Program-made: the position numbers and the translations under genes | Source of the DNA: Azophilus sp964348115 | GTDB taxonomy: Bacteria; Pseudomonadota; Gammaproteobacteria; Pseudomonadales; Azotimanducaceae | DNA: 41,671 nucleotides | Reading direction: 5' to 3' | NCBI GenBank assembly: GCA_964348115.1 | Contig: CAYGBY010000008.1 | Span: forward strand, 1-41,671 | The notes under the pieces: generated by a model | What the model was told of the DNA's origin: nothing | The model's input: only the letters and a program-made list of their open reading frames with translations | The model's database searches: none | Part shown: one piece after another, positions 1 to 6,988 of the stretch | How the letters are laid out: each line of letters starts with the position of its first letter | Numbering within the stretch: position 1 is the stretch's first letter

Positions 1-2029
1 GCCCTGCGAGGGGTGGCCCCTCGCGCTCCCCCGGCTGAGGGCTCCTCCCCCGGCGGGGTGGCCCCTCGCGCTCCCCTTGCTGATGGCGCGCCCCGCCGAG
101 GGGAGGCCCCTCGCGCTCCCCCAGCTGAGGGCTCCTTACTGCGAGCGGGACCCCCTCGCCTTCCCCAAGCTGAGGGCTCCTCGCACGCACCAGGAGTATG
201 GACAGGGCGGCGGGGGTGATGCCGGGGACGCGGGCGGCTTGGGCCAAGGTGGCGGGTCTTGCGGCGGATAGCTTTTGCTGCAGTTCCTTCGATAGGCCGG
301 GCAGGGCGTGGTAGTCCAGGGTGGCCGGCAAAGCGATGGATTCGTGGTTGCGGATCTTGGCGATCTCCGCATCTTGGCGCTTGATGTAGCCTGCGTACTT
401 GACCTCCGCCTCCACTCCACGCAGCAGTTCGGCGTCAAATTCGCCGGCGAGCAGGCCAGCCTGCTGCAGCATCGCAATGGTGACTTGCGGCCGCTTCAGA
501 TATTCGCCCAAGCGCAACTCCTGCTCAATTCGCTGGCCACTTTGAGCCTGCAGGCGGTTGGCGGCTTCACTGCGGGGCTTTAGCGACTGCGCCTTGAGTG
601 CGGTGTGCAACTGGTCGCGTTGCGCCCGCTTGGCGGTGAACGCCCGCCAGCGAACTTCGCCGACCAGCCCTAGTTCCCGGCCCTTTTCCGTGAGGCGCAG
701 GTCGGCGTTGTCCTCCCGCAGGCGCAGGCGGAACTCCGCCCGGCTGGTGAACATGCGGTAGGGTTCATTGGCGCCTTGGTTGATCAAATCATCGATCATC
801 ACGCCTAGGTAGGCCTCGCTGCGGCGCGGATGCCAGGCAGGCTGCCCGGCCGCTCTGCGGGCGGCGTTCAGGCCAGCAAGCAGGCCCTGGGCGGCGGCTT
901 CCTCATAACCGGTGGTGCCGTTTATCTGCCCGGCAAAGAACAGCCCGGCAACCGGCTTGGTCTCTAGGGAAGGGTGCAAACCGCGGGGGTCAAAATAGTC
1001 ATATTCGATGGCGTATCCCGGCCGGGTGATATGCGCCTGTTCAAATCCACCGATAGTGCGGACCATGGCCAACTGCACGTCAAACGGAAGGCTGGTGGAG
1101 ATTCCATTGGGGTAGAGCTCCCCGCTGGCGAGACCCTCCGGCTCCACAAACACCTGATGGCTTCCGCGGTCGGCGAAGCGCACCACCTTGTCTTCGATGC
1201 TGGGACAGTAGCGCGGGCCCGCGGCCTCGATGGCGCCGCTGTATAGGGGGCTGCGGTGCAGCGCCTTGCGGATGAGCGCATGGGTGGCGTCATTGGTTTG
1301 CGTGATGTGGCAAGCGCGTTGTTCCGGGTGCGCCTGGGGCAGGAAGGATAGGCTGGGGGGCGGCGCGTCCCCGAGTTGCTGCTCCAAGCACGAAAAATCC
1401 ACGCTGCGCTGGTCCAGGCGCGGCGGCGTTCCCGTTTTCAGCCGGCCGACGCAAAAGGGCAACGCCCGCAGACGCTGCGCCAAGGCATTGGCCGGCGCAT
1501 CGCCAGCGCGGCCGCCTGCATAACTCTGCAAGCCCATGTGAATGCGCCCGCCCAAAAAGGTGCCAGTGGTCAGCACCACGCTGGACGCCCGAAAATCCAG
1601 GCCCATGGCGGTGCGCACCCCGGTGACGACGCCCGCTTCGATCAGCAGGTCCACTACGGATTGCTGGAAAAGCTGCAGGTTCTCCTGCTGCTGGATGATG
1701 GTGCGCATGGCGCGACGGTACAGATCCCGGTCCGCCTGGGCGCGGGTGGCGCGCACTGCCGGACCCTTGCTGGCATTTAGCACCCGCACCTGTATGCCGG
1801 CCAAATCAGCCGCTTGGGCCATGGCGCCATCCAAGGCGTCTATTTCCCGCACCAGATGGCTCTTGCCGATGCCGCCGATGGCCGGGTTGCAGGACATCTG
1901 GCCAACGGTTTCGATGCTCTGCGTCAGCAGCAGGGTGGCCGCGCCAACACGGGCGGCGGCCAAGGCGGCTTCCGCGCCAGCGTGCCCGGCGCCAATGACA
2001 ATGACGTCAAAGGTGTCTGGATGCTGCAT
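1..2029 (-). CDS. mnmG: MnmG (GidA), tRNA uridine-5-carboxymethylaminomethyl modification enzyme, 3' end beyond window
   Basis: FAD-dependent half of the MnmE-MnmG complex, which installs the (carboxymethyl)aminomethyl group on wobble U34 of several tRNAs in the cytoplasm. The start is ATG at 2029. The N-terminus reads FDVIVIGAGHAG, the dinucleotide-binding loop, followed by the family signature CNPAIGGIGKSHL. Further on GRLKTGTPPRL and FFAGQINGTTGYEEAAAQG are diagnostic. Homology runs to the last helix (ITPAALSILLV, about residues 604-614), where E. coli MnmG has roughly 13 more residues. Here the frame instead enters a 45-bp tandem repeat and shows no stop before the left edge, so at least 60 unrelated residues are added. 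mnmE lies 88 bp upstream on the same strand, so the two partners are probably co-transcribed. The gene assignment is certain; whether the tail is translated is not. Confidence 0.95.
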   Translation of the reverse strand, partial: MQHPDTFDVIVIGAGHAGAEAALAAARVGAATLLLTQSIETVGQMSCNPAIGGIGKSHLVREIDALDGAMAQAADLAGIQVRVLNASKGPAVRATRAQADRDLYRRAMRTIIQQQENLQLFQQSVVDLLIEAGVVTGVRTAMGLDFRASSVVLTTGTFLGGRIHMGLQSYAGGRAGDAPANALAQRLRALPFCVGRLKTGTPPRLDQRSVDFSCLEQQLGDAPPPSLSFLPQAHPEQRACHITQTNDATHALIRKALHRSPLYSGAIEAAGPRYCPSIEDKVVRFADRGSHQVFVEPEGLASGELYPNGISTSLPFDVQLAMVRTIGGFEQAHITRPGYAIEYDYFDPRGLHPSLETKPVAGLFFAGQINGTTGYEEAAAQGLLAGLNAARRAAGQPAWHPRRSEAYLGVMIDDLINQGANEPYRMFTSRAEFRLRLREDNADLRLTEKGRELGLVGEVRWRAFTAKRAQRDQLHTALKAQSLKPRSEAANRLQAQSGQRIEQELRLGEYLKRPQVTIAMLQQAGLLAGEFDAELLRGVEAEVKYAGYIKRQDAEIAKIRNHESIALPATLDYHALPGLSKELQQKLSAARPATLAQAARVPGITPAALSILLVRARSPQLGEGEGVPLAVRSPQLGEREGPPLGGARHQQGEREGPPRRGRSPQPGEREGPPLAG
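8..187. repeat. 45-bp minisatellite, four tandem units
   Basis: Four head-to-tail units of 45 bp can be aligned; the anchor GGGG falls at 10, 55 and 100, with a diverged equivalent at 145. Units share GGCCCCTCGCGCTCCCC and GCTGAGGGCTCCT. Divergence rises towards the mnmG core, unit four being the most different. Because 45 is a multiple of three, the tract stays open in the mnmG frame and encodes 15-residue units of the type RSPQLGEREGPPL. The array may continue left of the window. It is also open in other frames, so coding is not proven by openness alone. Confidence 0.85.
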
Positions 2030-2117
2030 TCGTTCGGTCCGGGCTGGCGCATGGCGCTTGCGCGATGGGAGGCATTATACGCGGTGGGCGCGGCGCCAGC
2101 TCCTGGCGGAACCGCCC

Positions 2118-3446
2118 TTATTTGCCGATGCAGAAGGTGGCGAAAATGCTGCCGAGCAGATCATCGCTGCTGACTTCGCCGGTAATCTCCCCCAAGGCCA
2201 GATGGGCCAAACGCAATTCCTCCGCAATGATCTCCCCCGGCGCCGGCGCCTGCACAAGGTCCGCGGCGTTGCGCAAGGCGGCGGCGGCCCCATCCAAAGC
2301 CGCCAAATGACGGTGGCGGGCGCTGAACGCAGCGCTTTCCCCGGTGAACCCAACCTGCTTCTTGATAAGGGCCTTCAAGTCCCGGATGCCGGCGCCGGTC
2401 AGGCAGGAAATGTGAACAGTGCGCGCATCGTCCGGGCTGCGGCCGGGGTCGATGGATGTGAGATCCACCTTATTCCCCACCACCAAGGTGCGTTCCCAGC
2501 CGAAGGCGCGGCTTGCGGCTTGGCCCACGCCAAGATCGCAAACCTCCAGTATCAAGTCCGCCTTGTCCGCTTCGGCGCGGGCGCGACGCATGCCCTCCTT
2601 CTCCACTAGGTCCCCACCGGCGCGCAAGCCCGCGGTGTCCACCAAACGCACAGGCAAGCCATCGAGCACCAGATCCACCTTCAGCAAATCCCTAGTGGTG
2701 CCCGGCATGTCCGTGACGATGGCGGCATCCTCACCGGAAAGACGGTTGAGCAAGCTGGATTTTCCTGCGTTGGGCGGGCCAATGATGGCGATGTTGACGC
2801 CTTGGCTCAGCAAGACGCCTTGGCGACCACTGGCGGACAGGGCCTGCACCGCTTCGACAAGGTCGGCAATGCGTTGGCCGCATGCAGCTTCGCTGAGCAG
2901 CTCCACCTCCTCATCGGGAAAGTCAATGGCGGCCTCCACATACACCCGCAGTTTCAATATGTCTTCATCCAGTGCATGCACCTTGGCCGAGAATGCGCCT
3001 GCCAGGGAACGCACTGCGCCCTTGGCGGCGGCCACGGAGGCGCTGGCGATAAGGTCCGCAACTGCCTCCGCCTGGGCCAGATCGATCTTGCCGTTGTGGA
3101 AGGCCCGTTCACTGAATTCCCCCGGGCGGGCAAGGCGGGCGCCTAAGGTGAGGGCGGCATCGAGAAGCCGCTGCATCACTACCGGCCCGCCATGCCCATG
3201 CAGCTCGACGACGTCCTCCCCCGTGAAGGATTTGGGGGCGGGAAAACTAAGCGCCAAACCCTGATCGAGCATCTCTCCATTGTGCAGAAAACGGCGATGC
3301 AGCGCCCTGCGGGGCGGCAGGGAGCAGTTCAGCAGCGTTTCGCCAATCTGCTGGGCAAGAGAGCCGGAGATGCGCAGTATGCCCACGCCCCCTTGACCGG
3401 GCGGCGTGGCCACTGCAGCAATGGTGTCGGCCGGCGGTGCGTTCAT
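2118..3446 (-). CDS. mnmE: MnmE (TrmE), tRNA modification GTPase
   Basis: GTPase partner of MnmG in U34 tRNA modification, using a methylene-tetrahydrofolate-derived carbon. The 442-residue length is normal for the family. The N-terminal tetrahydrofolate-binding domain begins DTIAAVATPPGQGGVGILR. The G domain has G1 GPPNAGKSS, G2 PGTTRD, G3 DTAG, G4 NKVD and a G5 region SCLTGAG. The helical domain ends in FCIGK, the invariant C-terminus whose cysteine is needed for modification. Start is ATG at 3446. A MITE (3486-3734) sits just upstream, between this gene and yidC, so the mnmE-mnmG pair may have lost read-through from the yidC transcript or depend on a promoter inside or near the element; no promoter is evident to me. 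Confidence 0.97.
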   Translation of the reverse strand: MNAPPADTIAAVATPPGQGGVGILRISGSLAQQIGETLLNCSLPPRRALHRRFLHNGEMLDQGLALSFPAPKSFTGEDVVELHGHGGPVVMQRLLDAALTLGARLARPGEFSERAFHNGKIDLAQAEAVADLIASASVAAAKGAVRSLAGAFSAKVHALDEDILKLRVYVEAAIDFPDEEVELLSEAACGQRIADLVEAVQALSASGRQGVLLSQGVNIAIIGPPNAGKSSLLNRLSGEDAAIVTDMPGTTRDLLKVDLVLDGLPVRLVDTAGLRAGGDLVEKEGMRRARAEADKADLILEVCDLGVGQAASRAFGWERTLVVGNKVDLTSIDPGRSPDDARTVHISCLTGAGIRDLKALIKKQVGFTGESAAFSARHRHLAALDGAAAALRNAADLVQAPAPGEIIAEELRLAHLALGEITGEVSSDDLLGSIFATFCIGK

Positions 3447-3485
3447 AGACCCTCAGACTCCTTGCAAGGCGGAGCCTATGCCTAG

Positions 3486-3734
3486 GGAACCTCTGAACAA
3501 GTCGCCTTCCCCCAGCGCCCCGCTGTTTGCGGGCGGAGACGGCGTTGCGGCCCTGGCGAGGCGGGCCGCAGCGCGCGGCCGGGATTCCGCAGTCCGCGCT
3601 GCGGGGCGCCCTTCGGGAGGGCCAAAAGGGCGCGCTGGCTGTGTTGCGGCTCATGGTGTGGGGGGCACTTCGCCGCGCCTCGCCATCACGGCCTTTAGGC
3701 TCCTATGGGCTTCCGGGACTTGTTCAAAGGTTCC
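3486..3734 (-). mobile_element. IS5-type MITE, copy 1 (249 bp, TSD CTAG)
   Basis: Non-coding element bounded by GGAACCTCTGAACAAGTC at the left and its imperfect complement (GACTTGTTCAAAGGTTCC) at the right. It is flanked on both sides by CTAG (3482-3485 and 3735-3738), a 4-bp target duplication. Interior sequence matches the other copies in reverse orientation relative to copies 4 and 6. It fills the gap between yidC and mnmE. Small ORFs inside it are out-of-frame by-products of high GC. Confidence 0.88.
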
Positions 3735-3754
3735 CTAGTGTGCTGTCCCCCAGG

Positions 3755-5458
3755 TCAGCCCTTGGCCGCCGCCATGGCGGCATCCGCCTTTTTCATTACA
3801 TACCACTGCTGGGCGATGGACAGCACGCTGTTGACCAGCCAGTACAACACCAAGCCGGCCGGGAAGAACAGGAACAGCACTGTAAACATAATCGGCATCA
3901 GCTTCATGATGCGGGCCTGCATGGGATCTCCCATCGTGGGGGCTAGGAGCTGCTGCCCATACATGGCGGCGCCCATTAGAAGCGGCAACACGAAGAAAGG
4001 GTCCATAGCAGCCAGATCATCTATCCAGAACATGAAGGGCGCCTGACGCAGCTCCACGCTCTCGAACAACACCCAGTAAAGTGCGATGAAAATGGGCATG
4101 GGCAGCAGCATGGGCAAGCATCCGCCCAAAGGATTGACGCCCTCTTTTTTGTACAGCCCCATCATCTCTTGGGAAAGCCGCTGCCGATCATCCGCGTAGC
4201 GCTCCTGAAGCCGCTTCATCTGCGGCGCCACCCGGCGCATGTTGGCCATGGACCTATAACTCGCCGAAGACAGTGGGTAGAGCACCAATTTGACCAGCAC
4301 AGTCAACAGGATGATGGCGACGCCCCAGTTGCGGACCAAACCGTGCAGCCAATCGAGCAGCGAGAACAGCGGCACCGCCAACCACCAGAGAAAGCCGTAG
4401 TCCACGGTCAGATTCAGATTAGTGGCGATCTGCTCAAGCCGTTTTTGATCCTTCGGCCCGGCGTAGAACTGGCTGCGCCACTCTCCGGTACGGCCCGGCG
4501 GCACGCTGAGCAGGGGACCTGTGTAGCCGACTATATAAGTGCCGTCGCCACGCCGACGACCGTAGTAGCTGTTCTGCTGGGACGTTTGCGGCACCCAGGC
4601 GGTCAGGAAATAGTGCTGCAGGAAGGCGATCCATCCACCCTGGTGGGCAGCGCGGTAGTCGCCCTCATCCAAATCATCGAAGGTGATCTTTTCATAGCGG
4701 GACTCCGGCGTGGTCAGGGCGGCGCCCAGATAAGGCTGGGGACCCAGGCTGAAACTCTCCTGCCCAGGGGGCGCCTTGGCGTCCCGCTTGATCTGGCCAA
4801 ACAGGCTGGCTTGAAAGGGCGTGGAGCGCTGGTTCTCCACACGATAGGCCAAGTCCACCAGGTACTGGCCCCCGTGAAAGGTGAATTCCTTGATGACATT
4901 GACCCCATCAACCTGGGTTTCGAGGGATAGGGTCAGGGTTTCGCCCTCAGCAACCTCGTAGTGGTTCCGGCCTGCGCGGTACAGAGGCCGGGCGTCGCCA
5001 GAGTCCAGCCCATCCGGCCCGATAAGGCCGCTCTGCGCCATGTACAGGCGGCCGTTGCCCACATTGAGCAGCTCAAAGGGCACATCCGGCTGTTCCAGAT
5101 TCACCGGATAACGCGGCAGCAACACCCGGCGCAAGTCCCCTCCGCGCAGATCCAGCCACACCTCTTGGCTGGGCGTACGGACGCGCACCAAGCGGTCTTG
5201 CGTCTCTGTGGACAAAGGCGCGGAGGAGGATGCGGGCGCTTGCGCTGCCGTCCCGATGAAGGAGGCATCCGGTATGTCGGAGGACCCAGCGCCGGCCGCC
5301 GGCTGCGCCACAGCCGTCTCGCCAAGTTCCGGCGCGGCGGGGCGCTGGTCCGTGGACACGGGCTGCATGTAGTCTGCGTTCCACGCCAGAATGATGAGGT
5401 AGCCGCATACCGCCAAGGCCACCAACAGTGCAATGCGCTGCATTTCCGGCGAGATCAC
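3755..5458 (-). CDS. yidC: YidC membrane protein insertase (Oxa1 family)
   Basis: Inner-membrane insertase that works alone or with SecYEG to fold membrane proteins into the bilayer. The layout is the Gram-negative one: an N-terminal transmembrane anchor (RIALLVALAVCGYLIILAW), a large periplasmic beta domain (roughly residues 60-345), then the conserved five-helix core. Core motifs include LYPLSSASYRSMANMR with the hydrophilic-groove arginine, KEGVNPLGGCLPMLLPMPIF, and FLFFPAGLVLYWLVNSVLS. At 567 residues it is slightly longer than E. coli YidC. The chosen start is GTG at 5458, overlapping the yidD stop (GTGA), which implies translational coupling; an in-frame ATG at 5443 is the alternative. 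A MITE follows 20 bp after the stop. Confidence 0.97.
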   Translation of the reverse strand: MISPEMQRIALLVALAVCGYLIILAWNADYMQPVSTDQRPAAPELGETAVAQPAAGAGSSDIPDASFIGTAAQAPASSSAPLSTETQDRLVRVRTPSQEVWLDLRGGDLRRVLLPRYPVNLEQPDVPFELLNVGNGRLYMAQSGLIGPDGLDSGDARPLYRAGRNHYEVAEGETLTLSLETQVDGVNVIKEFTFHGGQYLVDLAYRVENQRSTPFQASLFGQIKRDAKAPPGQESFSLGPQPYLGAALTTPESRYEKITFDDLDEGDYRAAHQGGWIAFLQHYFLTAWVPQTSQQNSYYGRRRGDGTYIVGYTGPLLSVPPGRTGEWRSQFYAGPKDQKRLEQIATNLNLTVDYGFLWWLAVPLFSLLDWLHGLVRNWGVAIILLTVLVKLVLYPLSSASYRSMANMRRVAPQMKRLQERYADDRQRLSQEMMGLYKKEGVNPLGGCLPMLLPMPIFIALYWVLFESVELRQAPFMFWIDDLAAMDPFFVLPLLMGAAMYGQQLLAPTMGDPMQARIMKLMPIMFTVLFLFFPAGLVLYWLVNSVLSIAQQWYVMKKADAAMAAAKG

Positions 5459-5703
5459 GGACGTGCGTCCCCCGCTTCAGGCGGCCAATCCACGCCGCCC
5501 GGATGAAAGGGATGGCACCTGAGCAAGCGCCGCGTCGCCAGCCAAAGGCCCTTCGCCAAGCCATGCTGATCCAACGCCGCCAAAGCGTAATTGGAGCAAC
5601 TGGGATAAAAGCGGCACTGGTGGCCGATGAACGGGCTCAGGGTCAGTTGATAGGCGCGAATGCACCCCTTCGCAATGATCAAGGCAGCGGGTCGCCTTCC
5701 CAT
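5455..5703 (-). CDS. yidD: YidD, membrane protein insertion efficiency factor
   Basis: Small amphipathic protein thought to assist YidC-dependent insertion. The family core is clear: IRAYQLTLSPFIGHQCRF, YPSCSNYA with the conserved cysteines, then RLLRCHPFHPGG. The start is the problem. A truncated MITE overlaps the 5' end, and the ATG at 5703 lies inside it, giving 82 residues beginning MGRRPAALIIAKG. A TTG at 5682, just outside the element, would give a family-typical MIIAKGCIRAYQ start and is probably the ancestral one. The upstream reading frame stays open through the element, but those residues are not YidD-like. The stop overlaps the yidC start by 4 bp. Confidence 0.9.
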   Translation of the reverse strand: MGRRPAALIIAKGCIRAYQLTLSPFIGHQCRFYPSCSNYALAALDQHGLAKGLWLATRRLLRCHPFHPGGVDWPPEAGDARP

Positions 5704-5770
5704 TGCCGCAACGCCGTCTCCGCCCGCAAACAGCGGGGCGCTGCGCGAACACGACTTGTCCAGAGGTTCC
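5685..5770 (+). mobile_element. IS5-type MITE, copy 2 (truncated, one end only)
   Basis: The last ~86 bp match the right end of copies 4 and 6, including CGCCGTCTCCGCCCGCAAAC and the terminal repeat CTTGTCCAGAGGTTCC. The left part of the element is missing, so no left terminal repeat or target duplication can be assigned. It lies between rnpA and yidD and supplies the only in-frame ATG of yidD. Left boundary is approximate. Confidence 0.8.
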
Positions 5771-5813
5771 CCAGTTGCGGATTTGACCGCAGGGCAGCTG
5801 CTGACTGGCTCTC

Positions 5814-6305
5814 TCACTTCGATGCCTCGTTGCTCATCCGCTTGAACGCCCGCTGCAGAACGGCCTTCATAACACGCGGCGTCACTGGCGCACGCACTTG
5901 CAAAACGATGTCCAACTGCGGCAAATCCCTGCATGTCAGGCGGAAAGCCTCGCGCGCTGTGCGCTTCAGCCGATTTCTTTCGTGTGCGCGCCGCACCGCC
6001 CGCTTGCCGACGATCAGCCCCAACCGCGCATTGGCGAGACCGTTACGCACCCCAAATATGCGAACAGGGCCAGCCTGAATGCGCACTTGCGCCTGTCGCA
6101 GCGTCCTTTGGTAGTCCTTGGCGTTTAGCAAGCGACAGCGTTTGGGAAAACCGTTAACTACGCTGACAGCCGTTTGCGTCCCTTGGCCCGACGGGCATTG
6201 ATGACCTTGCGTCCGCCCTTGGTGGCCATGCGGGCGCGAAAACCATGGATGCGCTTGCGCTTGATATTGCTTGGTTGGTAAGTCCTTTTCACAACGATGC
6301 CCCAA
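5814..6305 (-). CDS. rnpA: RnpA, ribonuclease P protein component (start unresolved, frame spans rpmH)
   Basis: Protein subunit of RNase P, which binds the 5' leader of pre-tRNAs and assists the catalytic RNA. The signature RRAHERNRLKRTAREAFRL is unmistakable. Recognisable homology begins at FPKRCRLL (about 6152). Between the rpmH stop (6158) and this point there is no ATG, GTG or TTG. The only in-frame starts are TTG at 6131, which would cut away the conserved FPKRCR segment, and TTG at 6305, just upstream of rpmH, which would make a 163-residue protein whose N-terminus contains rpmH in another frame. Such an embedded rpmH is known in Thermus. The longest frame is given here; a non-standard start near 6155-6165 or a sequence error would also explain it. 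Confidence 0.85.
   Translation of the reverse strand: MGHRCEKDLPTKQYQAQAHPWFSRPHGHQGRTQGHQCPSGQGTQTAVSVVNGFPKRCRLLNAKDYQRTLRQAQVRIQAGPVRIFGVRNGLANARLGLIVGKRAVRRAHERNRLKRTAREAFRLTCRDLPQLDIVLQVRAPVTPRVMKAVLQRAFKRMSNEASK
6158..6292 (-). CDS. rpmH: Ribosomal protein bL34
   Basis: Small basic protein of the large ribosomal subunit, 44 residues, the normal length. It reads MKRTYQPSNIKRKRIHGFRA, then RMATKGGRKVI and ends RAKGRKRLSA, diagnostic of bL34. The start codon is GTG at 6292; most homologues use ATG. A G-rich stretch TTGGGG lies about 8 nt upstream as a possible ribosome site. The gene is absent from ordinary ORF lists because it is short and nested inside the long rnpA frame. The TAG stop is followed immediately by the conserved part of rnpA, so the two are co-transcribed and probably co-translated. 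Confidence 0.96.
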   Translation of the reverse strand: MKRTYQPSNIKRKRIHGFRARMATKGGRKVINARRAKGRKRLSA

Positions 6306-6479
6306 GGAAGCGATGCGGAATTCTACGGCGGGCGGGCATGGGCGTCAACGCTCCCGAAGTCCGGCTGTTTGCAGCAAGGCATGCCTTGGCCACTTGACGC
6401 CTCTTGGTTTCGCGCGTATCGACCAGAGCGTCAGCTAGAAATGGCTGGCGGCTGCGGCGGCGCTGCTGCTCTGTAGGAC

Positions 6480-6943
6480 AATTAGTATATAGGAGTTGTA
6501 GTAATGGGCGAGGATAACTTGCGGAAAACCCGCTCAAAGGCGCTTGGCATGGGGATCGCAGGGAGGAAAAACAGGTGAACAAGCCCAAGGACAAGCTGTG
6601 CGCGGACTGCGTGTTGCTTGGGGCCTGCCTCTGCGGAACCGAAGTTTTCCTTGGTTAAAGCAGAGTTTTTCAACAGGTTTTCCGCATGGAAACGCTCTGG
6701 CGGGTTTGTGGATAACCGCTTGGCGAAGGGGAAAAAATCCTGTGGAATGTGGATTCCAGCGAAAATATTCCGTAGGTTTTCCTAGGTTTTTCCACAAAGC
6801 TACGGCCGGACATGAGAAACCAGATTTTTTGGCATTTGTCGTTAACTTATTGATTATATTAATGAATTAAAACCATTCTAAAATTTTCGCGCAGGCTGTC
6901 TTTGATCTTGAGGCTCTGTGGCTAAAATTCGGGCGTACTCGCG
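6480..6943. other. Candidate chromosomal origin (oriC) with DnaA boxes and AT-rich region
   Basis: Non-coding gap between rpmH and dnaA, the usual site of oriC in many gammaproteobacteria. A perfect DnaA box in reverse orientation, TGTGGATAA, is at 6707-6715. TTTTCCACA, fitting TTWTNCACA, is at 6788-6796. Weaker matches are TGTGGAATG (6741-6749), TGTGGATTC (6748-6756) and TGTGGCTAA (6917-6925). A markedly AT-rich stretch (about 6820-6892, including TTAACTTATTGATTATATT) follows the cluster and would suit an unwinding element. The gap must also hold the divergent rpmH and dnaA promoters; a -10-like TATACT on the minus strand (6484-6489) could serve rpmH but lacks a good -35. From 6293 to 6480 I see nothing specific. 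Confidence 0.75.
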
Positions 6944-6988
6944 GTGGTTGGTATGGTGCCGCTAAGTCAGCACAACACAGGAGGGCTT

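Noticed and set aside
1..190. CRISPR-like array in the 45-bp repeats
   Set aside because: Units are contiguous with no unique spacers and diverge along their whole length; it is a tandem minisatellite.
3486..3734. MITE copies as small regulatory RNA genes or REP sequences
   Set aside because: Terminal inverted repeats with 4-bp target duplications point to transposition; an RNA role for the hairpins cannot be excluded but nothing in the sequence demands it.
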